Source: Actinokineospora inagensis DSM 44258
GTDB taxonomy: Bacteria; Actinomycetota; Actinomycetes; Mycobacteriales; Pseudonocardiaceae
Assembly (NCBI RefSeq): GCF_000482865.1
Contig: NZ_KI519520.1
Coordinates: 27,023-91,022 of the forward strand
Length of the DNA: 64,000 nucleotides
Reading direction: 5' to 3'
In this document: positions 1 through 9,344 of the stretch, in pieces
How the letters are laid out: every line of letters starts with the position of its first letter
Numbering within the stretch: position 1 is the stretch's first letter
The notes under the pieces: model-generated
The model's input: only the letters and a program-made list of their open reading frames with translations
What the model was told of the DNA's origin: nothing
Databases searched by the model: none
Translations under genes and position numbers: made by a program

Positions 1-202
1 GGCGGTGGCCTAAGCCGGCCGGCGGGTAAGGCCACGTCTTTCCAGTGGCCCCGCCTTTTAGCCTTACCCAGGCCACCGCACAGGGGCCCCAAACAAAACA
101 ACTTCACCCCAGCGGGCACCCCGCATTTATCTGGCGCAATCCAGCGGCGTCGCCGCCAGGCGACAAGCAGTCCCCCGAGGCGAAGCCGAGGCCCAGTGAC
201 CC
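1..202. other. Non-coding window edge with nested inverted repeats
   Basis: No gene is seen here. Bases 2-11 pair with 70-79, 24-32 pair with 61-69 and 30-35 can pair with 45-50, so the first 80 bases can fold into a branched or alternative hairpin. It lies downstream of treZ on the minus strand and could act as its terminator or belong to an unseen neighbour. Bases 80-202 show nothing clear. Confidence 0.4.
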
Positions 203-1891
203 TCAAACCCTCACCACAGCAAACGTATCAGCAGGCAACATCAACTCATCCCCAGCCACAACCCCCTCCGCCGCCAACAACACAGCCGTCACCCGCACCG
301 GCAGCGCCACCGCCGCACCCCCAAGGTTGACCGCCACCCGCAGCGCTCCCCGGTGCAGCACCAGCCACCCATCCCCCGACTCAACCACAAACCGATCCAG
401 CCGCGGATCGGCAAGCTCCGGATACCGCCGCCGCAACGCGATCAACGCTCGATACGTCGCCAGCACCGGCGAAGAGTCTACTTCGGACCAATCCAAAGTA
501 GACGCGGAAACAGTCGCAGGCGACATCGGATCGGGTACCGAAGCCTCCCCCCACCCATGAGCCGCGAACTCCCGCCGCCGCCCCGTGCGGACAGCCGAAG
601 CCAGCTCGGGATCCGGGAACGAGGCGAAGAACTGCCACGGTGTCGACGCCGCCCACTCCTCACCCATGAAAAGCATCGGCGTGTACGGCGAACAAAACAC
701 AATCGCCGCCCCGCACAACATCCTAGCCGGGGACACCGTCGCGGTCAGCCGATCCCCAGCGGCACGGTTCCCGATCTGGTCATGATTCTGCAGGTAAGCC
801 AAAAACTGATACCCAGGCAAACTCGAGACGGGCCGCCCATGCGTCCGCCGCCGAAACGACGACCACGTCCCGGCATGGAAGAACGCCGACCGAAGAGTCG
901 CGGGCAACGCCCCGGCGAAGTCCCCGTAGTACCCCGAAGTCTCCCCGCTCAACGCCACGTGCAGCGCGTGGTGGATGTCGTCACACCACTGCGCTGTCAA
1001 CCCGTAGCCACCGGCAGACCGGGACCGCACATGCCGAGGATCGTTGAGATCCGACTCCGCGATCAGCGACAACGGCCGCCCAAGCCCCGCCGACAACGCG
1101 TCGACCTCAACCGACAACTCCTCCAGCACATGTGTGGCCCGAGTATCAATCAGAGCGTGCACCGCATCCAACCGAAGCCCGTCGACGTGAAAATCACGCA
1201 GCCAGCCCAGCGCGTTCTCGATGACATACCGCCGAACCTCATCCGAATCCGGACCGTCCAGATTCAGCGTTGGCCCCCAAAGATTCCGGCCTGCGAAATA
1301 CGGTCCGAACCGGTCCAGATAAGCTCCAGAAGGCCCCAGATGGTTGTACACAACATCCAGGATGACCCCTAGCCCACGAGCATGGCAGGCATCCACAAAC
1401 CGCTTGAACCCGTCCGGGCCGCCGTAGGGCTCATGAACCGCCCCCCACAGCACACCGTCGTACCCCCACCCCGCGACCCCGTCAAAAGCGTTGACCGGCA
1501 AAACTTCCACGAGGTCGATGCCCAGCGACACCAGGTGATCCAACTTCTCGATCGCCCCGTCGAAGGTCCGCGACGGCGTGAACGTCCCGATGTGCAGTTC
1601 GTAAACAACGCTGCCCGGCAGAGCCCGCCCGGTCCAGCCGGAGTCGGTCCACTCAAACGCCCCGTGCTCGTACCGACGAGAAGCCTCGTGCACGCCGTTC
1701 GGCTGCCACAGCGAACGTGGATCGGGCAGCGGAGTCTCGTCATCGTCAAGCAGGAAAGCGTAATCGATCCCGCCGCTGACCTCGGCGTGCCACCAGCCCT
1801 GATCGTCGCGGGCCATTTCGTGCTGGACGTCGTCAACGGTCACGCGGACGCGGGATCGAGCGGGGGCCCAAACGCTGAACGGTTCGGTCAT
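203..1891 (-). CDS. treZ: Malto-oligosyltrehalose trehalohydrolase (TreZ)
   Basis: Cytosolic GH13 enzyme that releases trehalose from the maltooligosyl-trehalose made by TreY. The 562-residue protein has an N-terminal carbohydrate-binding-like sandwich (about 1-90), then the catalytic barrel. Visible GH13 signatures are DVVYNH (179-184), DGLRLDAVHA with the probable nucleophile D242, IAESD with acid/base E279, and QNHDQIGNR carrying the transition-state Asp. Length fits the family (550-600). The ATG at 1891 shares one base with the treY stop (TGATG), so translation is coupled. A longer open frame upstream is only the shadow of treY. Last gene of glgX-treY-treZ. Confidence 0.95.
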   Translation of the reverse strand: MTEPFSVWAPARSRVRVTVDDVQHEMARDDQGWWHAEVSGGIDYAFLLDDDETPLPDPRSLWQPNGVHEASRRYEHGAFEWTDSGWTGRALPGSVVYELHIGTFTPSRTFDGAIEKLDHLVSLGIDLVEVLPVNAFDGVAGWGYDGVLWGAVHEPYGGPDGFKRFVDACHARGLGVILDVVYNHLGPSGAYLDRFGPYFAGRNLWGPTLNLDGPDSDEVRRYVIENALGWLRDFHVDGLRLDAVHALIDTRATHVLEELSVEVDALSAGLGRPLSLIAESDLNDPRHVRSRSAGGYGLTAQWCDDIHHALHVALSGETSGYYGDFAGALPATLRSAFFHAGTWSSFRRRTHGRPVSSLPGYQFLAYLQNHDQIGNRAAGDRLTATVSPARMLCGAAIVFCSPYTPMLFMGEEWAASTPWQFFASFPDPELASAVRTGRRREFAAHGWGEASVPDPMSPATVSASTLDWSEVDSSPVLATYRALIALRRRYPELADPRLDRFVVESGDGWLVLHRGALRVAVNLGGAAVALPVRVTAVLLAAEGVVAGDELMLPADTFAVVRV

Positions 1892-4128
1892 CACGCGCCC
1901 CGGACCAGCAGAGCGACCGGGTAGTCGGCCAACAGGTCCCGCACGGACCCGTCGGTCACCCGGTTGGTGAGCTGGTCCACCCAAACCCCCTCCGGCAGTT
2001 CCACCACGGTGTCCGCCCAGCCGGGCAGGCTGACCGGCAACCGGGTCGCCACCGCGACCAGGCCGTTCCGCTCGAACGCCACGACGTGGTCCGCCGACGG
2101 GCCGGTCGCGTACACCGGGCGGTAGCCGGTGAACAGTGACGGGCGTTCCCGGCGGAGGCGGAGAACGGTCCGGACCACGTGCAGTTTCACCGCCCCGGTC
2201 TCGTCCACCGGCGGCGGCCACCCGGTCGCGAGCTTCGCCAGCAACCCGATCCGGCTCGCGTAGTCCACCGGACGCCGGTTGTCGGGGTCCACAAGCGACA
2301 GATCCCACAGCTCACTGCCCTGGTAGACGTCCGGCACCCCGGGCCCGGCGAGCTGCAACAGCTTCTGCCCCAACGAGTTCGACCACCCGTGCGCCGTGAT
2401 CCTGGCGACGAACGCCTCGACCTCGGCCACCACGCCGGGATCGCCGAGCACCGCGCGTGGCCACCCCCGCACGGCCTCCTCGAACTCCTCGTCGTGCTCG
2501 GTCCAGGACGTGCGGATCTTGGCTTCCTTGGCGGCCTTGTCCAGGTACGCCGAAAGCCGGTCCGGGGTGATCGGCCAGGTGCCCACCAGGGTCTGCCAGG
2601 CCAGCAGGTTCAGCGTCGGCTCCGGCAGTCCCCGGCGCTCGGTCCACCGCCGCACCGCCGTGGCGAACTCGTCCGGGATCTCGGCCAGCACGGCCAGCCT
2701 GGCCCGCACGTCCTCCGACCGCTTGGTGTCGTGAGTGGACAGTGCAGTCATCGCCGTCGGATACTGGGCCTCACGGCGGGCTTGGGCGGTGTGGAAGTCG
2801 GCAACGCTGACGCCGAAACGCGACGGGTCGCCGCCCACCTCGTTGAGCGCGACGAATCGCGTGTACCGGTAGAAGGTCGTGTCCTCGGTGCCCTTGGCGA
2901 CGACCATCCCGGACGTCTGCTGCAACCGGGTCGCCAGTTCGCCACCCGCGCGCACCTGCGTGTCGATCGCGTCGAGCGCGGCAGCCAAGTCCGGTCGCCC
3001 CCGGCGGACCTCGTCGACCGCCGTCGACCAGTGGTCCTCGCCTTCCGGCAGGTACGACCGGTACACCGGGAACGACACCATCAGCTCGGCGACGGCATCC
3101 CGCGCCACCGCCGCGTCGACTCCGGCCACACATCCCGCGATCCGCTTGACCTCGGCTGCCAGCGAAGTCGTCGCGATCAACCGGCGGGCCTCGCCGCGCA
3201 TCGCGTCGTAATCCGTTGGTACGTCAAGTGATTCGGCGAGCGCGGTGAACGCGCCCTCGGCCGCCGGGTCGATGAAAACCCCGCAGAACTCCCGCAAGGC
3301 GTCGTACCCGGTCGTCCCCGCCACCGGCCACGACGACGGCAGTTCCTCGCCGGGCTCCAGGATCTTCTCCACCACGATCCAGCACCCGGACCGCTCCGCC
3401 AGCCTGCGCGCGTACCCGCCGGGGTCCGCCAGCCCGTCCGGATGATCGACCCGAAGCCCCTGCACGTCTCCGGCGGCGACCCAGCGCAGCACCTCGCGGT
3501 GGGTGTCGTCGAAGACCTCCAGGTCCTCGACCCGAACTCCGGCAAGGGTTGTCACGTCGAAGAACCGCCGGTAGTTCAGTTCCTGCCCGGCCCGCCGCCA
3601 GTCGATCAACCGGTAGTGCTGCCGGTCGTGCACCTCGGCGGCCGAACCACCACCCGTGCCCGGCGCGAGCGGGAACGTGTGGTCGTAGTACCGCAGCAGG
3701 ACCCCGTCGACGGTCAGTTTCTCGACGTCGTCGTCCGAGCCCAAGACGGGCAGCAGCACCGGGAACGACGCGATGTCGAAGTACTTCGCGTACCGCGATG
3801 CCGGGCCGTGCGCGAGGACGTCCCACCACCACGTGTTCGCCGACGGGACCTCGACCGCCATGTGGTTGGGCACGATGTCGACCACCATGTCCAGCCCCAC
3901 CGCGCGCAGCCGCTCGACCAGCGCCACCCGACCGGCCTCGCCACCCAGTTCCGGGTTGGCTCGGGTCGGGTCGACGACGTCGTACCCGTGCGTCGAGCCG
4001 GGGGTCGGGGTCAGGATGGGCGAGGTGTAGAGCGCCCCGACGCCGAGGTCGGACAGGTAGTCGGCGATCGCGGCGGTCTCGGCGAACCCGAAGCCCGGCC
4101 GCAACTGCACGCGGTAGGTGGACCGCAT
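1891..4128 (-). CDS. treY: Malto-oligosyltrehalose synthase (TreY)
   Basis: GH13 enzyme that isomerises the reducing-end alpha-1,4 link of a maltodextrin into alpha-1,1, giving maltooligosyl-trehalose. At 745 residues it is close to the family length. The protein opens with the TreY-typical STYRVQL, followed by DIVPNHMAV, GLRVDHPDGL with the nucleophile Asp, VVEKIL with the acid/base Glu, and STHDTKRSEDVRARL. The ATG at 4128 overlaps the glgX stop by one base and its own stop overlaps treZ in the same way. The order glgX-treY-treZ implies that debranched glycogen feeds trehalose synthesis. Confidence 0.95.
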   Translation of the reverse strand: MRSTYRVQLRPGFGFAETAAIADYLSDLGVGALYTSPILTPTPGSTHGYDVVDPTRANPELGGEAGRVALVERLRAVGLDMVVDIVPNHMAVEVPSANTWWWDVLAHGPASRYAKYFDIASFPVLLPVLGSDDDVEKLTVDGVLLRYYDHTFPLAPGTGGGSAAEVHDRQHYRLIDWRRAGQELNYRRFFDVTTLAGVRVEDLEVFDDTHREVLRWVAAGDVQGLRVDHPDGLADPGGYARRLAERSGCWIVVEKILEPGEELPSSWPVAGTTGYDALREFCGVFIDPAAEGAFTALAESLDVPTDYDAMRGEARRLIATTSLAAEVKRIAGCVAGVDAAVARDAVAELMVSFPVYRSYLPEGEDHWSTAVDEVRRGRPDLAAALDAIDTQVRAGGELATRLQQTSGMVVAKGTEDTTFYRYTRFVALNEVGGDPSRFGVSVADFHTAQARREAQYPTAMTALSTHDTKRSEDVRARLAVLAEIPDEFATAVRRWTERRGLPEPTLNLLAWQTLVGTWPITPDRLSAYLDKAAKEAKIRTSWTEHDEEFEEAVRGWPRAVLGDPGVVAEVEAFVARITAHGWSNSLGQKLLQLAGPGVPDVYQGSELWDLSLVDPDNRRPVDYASRIGLLAKLATGWPPPVDETGAVKLHVVRTVLRLRRERPSLFTGYRPVYATGPSADHVVAFERNGLVAVATRLPVSLPGWADTVVELPEGVWVDQLTNRVTDGSVRDLLADYPVALLVRGA

Positions 4129-6248
4129 CACTCGCTCCCGGTGCGTCGCAACACGATGAGTGACCTGGATGGCAGTACCAGCCGCGTCTTGCCCGAGTAC
4201 CGGGGCGGTTCGGTGTGCGACACCTGGCCGGTCGCGGTGTCGAGCACCACTTCCCACTCGGCGCCGTAGTCGCCGTCGGGGACGATCGCCTCGATGTCCT
4301 CGTGGTGGGCGTTGAAGCAGAGCAGGAACGAGTCGTCGGTGACCCGTTCGCCGCGGGCGTCCAGGTCCGGGATGCCGTCGCCGTTGAGGAAGGTGACCAC
4401 ACACCGGCCGAACCCGGACTCCCAGTCCTCATGCGACATCTCTTGGCCGGACGGGGTGAACCAGGCGATGTCGCGCAGTTCGTCACCGCGCCGGATCGGC
4501 CTGCCCGCGAAGAAGCGGCGGCGGCGGAAGACCGGGTGCCGGGCGCGCAGCGCCACCACACCGGCGGTGAACTCGATCAGGTCGGCATTCGCTGCGGCCA
4601 GCGACCAGTCCACCCAGGACAGTTCGGTGTCCTGGCAGTAGGCGTTGTTGTTGCCGTCCTGGGTGCGGCCCATCTCGTCGCCGTGCAGCAGCATCGGCAC
4701 GCCCTGGGACAGCATGGTGGTCGCGATCATGTTGCGCCGCTGCCTGGCGCGCAGTTCGTTGACCGCCGGGTCGTCGGTCGGCCCCTCGGCGCCGCAGTTC
4801 CAGGACCGGTTGTCGTCGGCACCGTCGCGGTTGTCCTCGCCGTTGGCCTCGTTGTGCTTGCCGTTGTACGAGACCAGGTCGTTGAGGGTGAACCCGTCGT
4901 GCGCGGTGACGAAGTTGATGGAGGCGAACGGTTTCCGACCGTCCTCCTGGTACAGGTCGGACGACCCGGTGATGCGGGAGGCGAACTCGCCCAGGGTCGA
5001 CGGCTCCCCGCGCCAGAAGTCCCGCACGGTGTCGCGGAACTTCCCGTTCCACTCCGTCCACAGGGGAGGGAAGTTGCCGACCTGGTAGCCGCCGGGGCCG
5101 ACGTCCCACGGCTCGGCGATCAGCTTGACCTGGCTGATCACCGGGTCCTGCTGCACGATGTCGAAGAACGCCGACAGCCGGTCGACGTCGTAGAACTCGC
5201 GGGCCAGGGTGGCGGCGAGGTCGAACCGGAACCCGTCCACCCGCATCTCGGTGACCCAGTAGCGCAGCGAGTCCATGATCAACTGCAGCGTGTGCGGGTT
5301 GCGCACGTTCATCGAGTTGCCGGTGCCGGTGTAGTCCATGTAGTAGCGGTGGTCGTCGTCGACGACCCGGTAGTACGCCTGGTTGTCGATGCCGCGCATG
5401 GACAGCGTCGGGCCGAGGTGGTTGCCCTCGGCGGTGTGGTTGTAGACCACGTCCAGGATGACCTCGATGTTCGCCTCGTGCATGGTGCGCACCATGGCCT
5501 TGAACTCGGCCACCTGCGCGCCCTGCGCGGTCTGCGAGGCGTAGTCGGCGTGCGGGGCGAAGAACGCGATCGTGTTGTAGCCCCAGTAGTTGCGCAGCCC
5601 GCGCTCCTGCAGGCCGTGGTCGTGCAGGAACTGGTGCACCGGCATCAGCTCGATCGCGGTGATGCCGAGCCGCTTCAGGTGGTCGATCACCGCCGGGTGC
5701 GACAGGCCAGCGTAGGTGCCGCGCAGCTCCTGCGGGATGTCGGGGTGCTCCATGGTGAGCCCGCGCACGTGCGCCTCATAGATGACCGTCTCGTTGTACG
5801 GGGTGCGCGGCGGTCGGTCGTTGGCCCAGTCGAAGAACGGGTTGACCACCACGGCCTTCACCGTGTGCGACGCGGAGTCGTCGTCGTTGCGCTGGTCGGG
5901 TTCCCCGAACGTGTAGCCGAACACGGCCTGGTCCCAGTCGACGGTGCCGTCGACCGCCTTGGCGTACGGGTCGAGCAGCAGCTTCGCCGGGTTGCAGCGC
6001 ATGCCGTGGCCGGGGTCGTGCGGGCCGGTCACCCGGTAGCCGTAGTGCTGGCCGGGCAGCACCCCGGGCAGGTAGCAGTGCCAGACGAATCCGTCGACCT
6101 CGGGCATCCTGACCCGGTGCTCGGTGCCGTCCGCGTCGAACAGGCACAGGTCCACCCGGCTGGCGACCTCGGAGAAGACCGCGAAGTTGGTGCCCGCTCC
6201 GTCGTAGGTCGCACCGAGCGGGTAGGGGGTTCCTGGCCAGGGCCGCAC
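4128..6248 (-). CDS. glgX: Glycogen debranching enzyme GlgX
   Basis: Isoamylase-type GH13 enzyme that cleaves alpha-1,6 branches of glycogen. The 706-residue protein has an N-terminal CBM48-like domain (about 10-100). Catalytic motifs are DVVYNHTAEG, VDGFRFDLAATL (nucleophile Asp), IAEPWDVGPGGY (acid/base Glu) and TAHDGFTLNDLVSYN. The GTG start at 6248 is set by GAGGAGAA about 6 nt upstream and by family-typical RPWPGTPYPLGA at the N terminus. First gene of the coupled trehalose operon, which therefore begins with release of linear maltodextrin. Confidence 0.95.
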   Translation of the reverse strand: MRPWPGTPYPLGATYDGAGTNFAVFSEVASRVDLCLFDADGTEHRVRMPEVDGFVWHCYLPGVLPGQHYGYRVTGPHDPGHGMRCNPAKLLLDPYAKAVDGTVDWDQAVFGYTFGEPDQRNDDDSASHTVKAVVVNPFFDWANDRPPRTPYNETVIYEAHVRGLTMEHPDIPQELRGTYAGLSHPAVIDHLKRLGITAIELMPVHQFLHDHGLQERGLRNYWGYNTIAFFAPHADYASQTAQGAQVAEFKAMVRTMHEANIEVILDVVYNHTAEGNHLGPTLSMRGIDNQAYYRVVDDDHRYYMDYTGTGNSMNVRNPHTLQLIMDSLRYWVTEMRVDGFRFDLAATLAREFYDVDRLSAFFDIVQQDPVISQVKLIAEPWDVGPGGYQVGNFPPLWTEWNGKFRDTVRDFWRGEPSTLGEFASRITGSSDLYQEDGRKPFASINFVTAHDGFTLNDLVSYNGKHNEANGEDNRDGADDNRSWNCGAEGPTDDPAVNELRARQRRNMIATTMLSQGVPMLLHGDEMGRTQDGNNNAYCQDTELSWVDWSLAAANADLIEFTAGVVALRARHPVFRRRRFFAGRPIRRGDELRDIAWFTPSGQEMSHEDWESGFGRCVVTFLNGDGIPDLDARGERVTDDSFLLCFNAHHEDIEAIVPDGDYGAEWEVVLDTATGQVSHTEPPRYSGKTRLVLPSRSLIVLRRTGSE

Positions 6249-6427
6249 ACGTTCTCCTCGGTCATGCCCGGCCCCGGGGTACGGCGCGAGGGCGGTCTTG
6301 TCGTCGGGGCAAGTCGCGCGCGTCCCAGCCTATGGCGACACGTGGGGGTGCCGCAGAACTGGGAATGGCGGGGCGGTGACGATCCGGCGGGTAGGCGACG
6401 ACCTGTGGGCGGGGTCACCCGGGACGG

Positions 6428-7615
6428 TCAGTTGCCGCCCCAGTCACCCCAGTCGCCCCAACCGGGGATCGGGAAGCGCGGGGCGCGGGGTTGCCGGGTG
6501 ACCGTGACGACCTTGGTCTGCACGGTGGGCACCGCGATGACCCCCGTGGCGGCCTGCATCGGCTGCGGCGCCATGGCGAGGGTCGTGGTGGTGGCCGACG
6601 GACTCGTGGTGGTGATGACGGCGGCGGGGGTCGGCTGCGGGGTGTCCGCGCGGGACGCGGCCGTGGACAGCACCGCGGCCGAGCCGCCGACCAGGAGCGC
6701 CCCGGCCATCAGGCTCGCGTGCACCAGCTTCGACGGGCGGGCCCGGACGGGGCTCTCCTTGGTGGCCCGCTCCTGTCTCGCGTGCCGTGGGGTGTGCCGC
6801 GGGGTCGGGCGGGCGACCGGGTCGAGCAGGGCGGACCCGGCGAGCAGGCGGGCGGTCTCGGCGGCGTCGGGGCGGTCGGCGGCGTCGCGCTGGGTCATCG
6901 CGGTGAGCGTGTCGGCCCACTTGGCAGGCAGCCACTGGGGGATGACGGGGTCGCGAGTGAGTCGCGCGATCGCGGCCTCTATGTCGGAGCCCTCGTAGGC
7001 GGTTTGTCCGGTAAGGCATTCCAGGAGCATTAAACCGAGCGAGTAGATGTCCCCGGCGGGGCCGGTCTGCTCGCTGCGGATTTGCTCGGGCGCGAGGTAC
7101 GCGGCGGTACCTACGCAGTGGCCGGTGGACGTAAGACGGGCACCGCCCATCGCACGGGCGATACCGAAGTCGACGAGGTAGCAGGCGTCGTCGTCGTCGA
7201 ACAGCACGTTGGAGGGCTTCACGTCGCGGTGCACGATCCCGCGCGAGTGCACGTACCCGAGGATGTCGGCCAACCGCATACCGGTCCTGGCGACGTCACG
7301 CGCGGGCATAACGCCGCGGTTGAGCCTGTCGCGCAGGGTGCCACCCTCGATGAGTTGCATCACCAGGTACGGACGCTCGTTGTCCGCGGCGACGTCGAAC
7401 ACGCGGACTACCCCCTGGTGCGACAGGCCCGCCAGCAACCGGGCCTCGCTGTCCAACCGCGCCAGGGTGGCCCCGTCGGCCTTCGGGTGGAAAAGCTTGA
7501 CCGCGACGTGGCGACCCAACCGCGTGTCCAGCGCGCGGTGCACGTCGGCCATGCCGCCCGAGCCGATCAGCTCGCCGAGCCGGTAACGCCCGTCGAGCAG
7601 CGTCTCGGTCTCCAT
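6428..7615 (-). CDS. Membrane Ser/Thr protein kinase (PknB-like)
   Basis: A 395-residue Hanks-type kinase. The catalytic domain covers about 12-265 with a Gly-rich loop (LIGSGGMADVHRA), the VAIB-type Lys in HVAVKLFHP, HRDVKPSN catalytic loop, DFGIA and APEQ. One transmembrane helix lies near 305-328 (LMAGALLVGGSAAVL). The short outer tail is Thr/Pro-rich and ends in a Trp/Gly motif, and no PASTA repeats are present. The ATG at 7615 follows AGGGGAG. It is transcribed away from the repeat-peptide operon across a 158-nt gap. Whether it regulates that operon is unknown. Confidence 0.9.
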   Translation of the reverse strand: METETLLDGRYRLGELIGSGGMADVHRALDTRLGRHVAVKLFHPKADGATLARLDSEARLLAGLSHQGVVRVFDVAADNERPYLVMQLIEGGTLRDRLNRGVMPARDVARTGMRLADILGYVHSRGIVHRDVKPSNVLFDDDDACYLVDFGIARAMGGARLTSTGHCVGTAAYLAPEQIRSEQTGPAGDIYSLGLMLLECLTGQTAYEGSDIEAAIARLTRDPVIPQWLPAKWADTLTAMTQRDAADRPDAAETARLLAGSALLDPVARPTPRHTPRHARQERATKESPVRARPSKLVHASLMAGALLVGGSAAVLSTAASRADTPQPTPAAVITTTSPSATTTTLAMAPQPMQAATGVIAVPTVQTKVVTVTRQPRAPRFPIPGWGDWGDWGGN

Positions 7616-7773
7616 GCCATCTCCCCTGCTTACGCCTTGGCCGCGATTTACCCGAGCGGGAGCGCGCACAAACGTGAATCCTGGAGGTGGGAAACCGGTA
7701 ACGGCCACGCATGACTTGACCCGTTCGGGGGTACCAAGCGGGGGACTCGCAATCCCACCACGAGGAGGCAGGC

Positions 7774-8097
7774 ATGTCCCTGGAAGACGACGACATCCGC
7801 AGCGGTCACATCGCGGGAGTGGGCGGCGCCGACTCGGGCGCCGGATCGGACCACGGCGCGGCCGACGGCGGCGGTGACGGAGGTGCGGACGGCGGTGCTG
7901 ACGGCGGCGCCGGTGTCGCGGATCACGGCGCCTCCGGCGTGCCCGGTGGCCACGACGGGGGCGCGGACGGCGGTGCTGATGGCGGTGCCGACGGTGGCGC
8001 GGACGGCGGTGCCGACTCGGGCGCCGGGTCGGACCACGGCGCGGCCGACGGCGGCGGCGACGGTGGCGCGGACGGCGGGGCCGACGGCAGCGCGTGA
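7774..8097 (+). CDS. Gly/Asp/Ala-rich repeat peptide, possible modified precursor
   Basis: A 107-residue protein I cannot assign to a named family. After a short leader-like part (1-17, with an acidic EDDD cluster) it is almost only Gly, Asp and Ala, built on a GGAD tetrad. A block of about 27 residues (GADSGAGSDHGAADGG...) occurs twice, at 18-44 and 79-105. DHGA recurs three times. The ATG at 7774 is preceded by a strong GAGGAGG. Its TGA overlaps the ATG of the cupin oxygenase (TGATG), a strong sign that the two act together. Hence I infer a substrate or precursor peptide for that oxygenase. A non-enzymatic acidic metal-binding protein is an alternative. Confidence 0.75.
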   Translation: MSLEDDDIRSGHIAGVGGADSGAGSDHGAADGGGDGGADGGADGGAGVADHGASGVPGGHDGGADGGADGGADGGADGGADSGAGSDHGAADGGGDGGADGGADGSA

Positions 8098-9344
8098 TGG
8101 CCACCTCCAGCCCGGCCGGGTGGTCCACGCCGGACCGCCCGGCCGTCCGCCGGTGCGTCGGGGTCGAGCCGGACGAGTTCGCCGCGACCCACTGGGGCAA
8201 GCGCCCGCTGCTCACCCCGGCGGGCGGCCTGCCCAAGGCGTTCGACGACCTGCTCACCCTCGACGACATCGACGAGCTGCTGTCCCGGCGCGGCCTGCGC
8301 ACCCCGTTCGTGCGGGTCGCCAAGGACGGCGCCGTGCTCTCGTCGGCCCAGTTCACCAGGGGCGGCGGGGTCGGCGCGGAGATCGGCGACCAGGTCGCCG
8401 ACGACAAGGTGGCTCGGCTGTTCGACGGCGGCGCGACGGTGGTGCTGCAGGGCCTGCACCGGCTCTGGCCGCCGCTGGTCGACTTCGCCGGTCAGCTCGG
8501 GGTGGACCTCGGGCACCCGGTGCAGATCAACGCCTACATCACGCCGCCGTCGTCGCAGGGGTTCGCCGCGCACTACGACGTGCACGACGTGTTCGTGCTC
8601 CAGGTGGCGGGTCAGAAGCGGTGGCGGGTGCACGCGCCGGTACACCCCGATCCGCTGCGTGACCAGCCGTGGGACCAGCACGCGGACGCGGTGGCCGCCC
8701 GTGCGCTGGAAACCCCGGTCATCGAGGAGACGCTCAACCCGGGTGACGCGCTCTACCTGCCGCGCGGCTACCTGCATTCGGCCACCGCGCTCGGTGAGGT
8801 GTCCGCACACCTGACCGTCGGCGTGCACGTGCTGACCCGGTACACCCTCGTCGAGGCGTTGCTCGCGTTGGCGGGACAGAACGCCGATCTCCGCGCCACG
8901 CTGCCGCTGGGCATCGACGCCGCCGATCCGGACCAACTGGCCCCGCACCTCCCCTCGACGGTCGAGGCGCTGGCCCGGGTGCTGCGGACCATCCCACCGG
9001 ACGAGGTCGCCCGGCGGGTGCGGAACAAGGTGTGGCAGGGGACGAGGCCGGAACCGTTGTCCCCCTTGGCCCAAGCCGCCGCCGCGCGGTCGGTCGGGGT
9101 CGGTTCCGTGGTTCGGCTGCGGGCCGGATTGCGTTATCGGATAACGGAATCCGGCGATCGGGTCGTATTGGAGGTGCCCGGGGACGAGCTCTCGTTGCCC
9201 GCGTTCACCGGCGTCGCGTTGGCCGACGTGCTCTCCGGTGCGCCGCGCGTGGTCGGGGACCTGCCGGAATTGTCGGTCGACGACCAGGAGGTCCTCGTGC
9301 GGAGGTTGCTCCGAGAAGGAATCCTCGTGCCCTGTGACCGTTGA
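8097..9344 (+). CDS. JmjC/cupin-4 2-oxoglutarate oxygenase-like protein
   Basis: A 415-residue protein resembling the RoxA/MINA cupin-4 group of Fe(II)/2-oxoglutarate protein hydroxylases. The JmjC core spans about 95-245. Expected iron ligands are visible as H159-x-D161 (AAHYDVHD) and H227 (LPRGYLHSA), followed by a C-terminal winged-helix-like part as in ribosomal oxygenases. Family members hydroxylate Arg, His, Asp or Asn side chains in proteins. I chose the ATG at 8097 (TGATG overlap) over the GTG one codon earlier. Coupling to the Gly/Asp/His repeat peptide suggests that peptide as substrate, which is inference. Confidence 0.85.
   Translation: MATSSPAGWSTPDRPAVRRCVGVEPDEFAATHWGKRPLLTPAGGLPKAFDDLLTLDDIDELLSRRGLRTPFVRVAKDGAVLSSAQFTRGGGVGAEIGDQVADDKVARLFDGGATVVLQGLHRLWPPLVDFAGQLGVDLGHPVQINAYITPPSSQGFAAHYDVHDVFVLQVAGQKRWRVHAPVHPDPLRDQPWDQHADAVAARALETPVIEETLNPGDALYLPRGYLHSATALGEVSAHLTVGVHVLTRYTLVEALLALAGQNADLRATLPLGIDAADPDQLAPHLPSTVEALARVLRTIPPDEVARRVRNKVWQGTRPEPLSPLAQAAAARSVGVGSVVRLRAGLRYRITESGDRVVLEVPGDELSLPAFTGVALADVLSGAPRVVGDLPELSVDDQEVLVRRLLREGILVPCDR

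Noticed and set aside
4215-6998. 927-codon open frame on the + strand
   Set aside because: Antisense shadow of glgX and the kinase gene; Val/Gly/Arg-rich translation without any family motif.
8097-9344. Assigning the cupin gene as a ribosomal-protein hydroxylase
   Set aside because: The fold fits, but its coupling to the repeat peptide points to another substrate; without a search the narrower name is unsupported.
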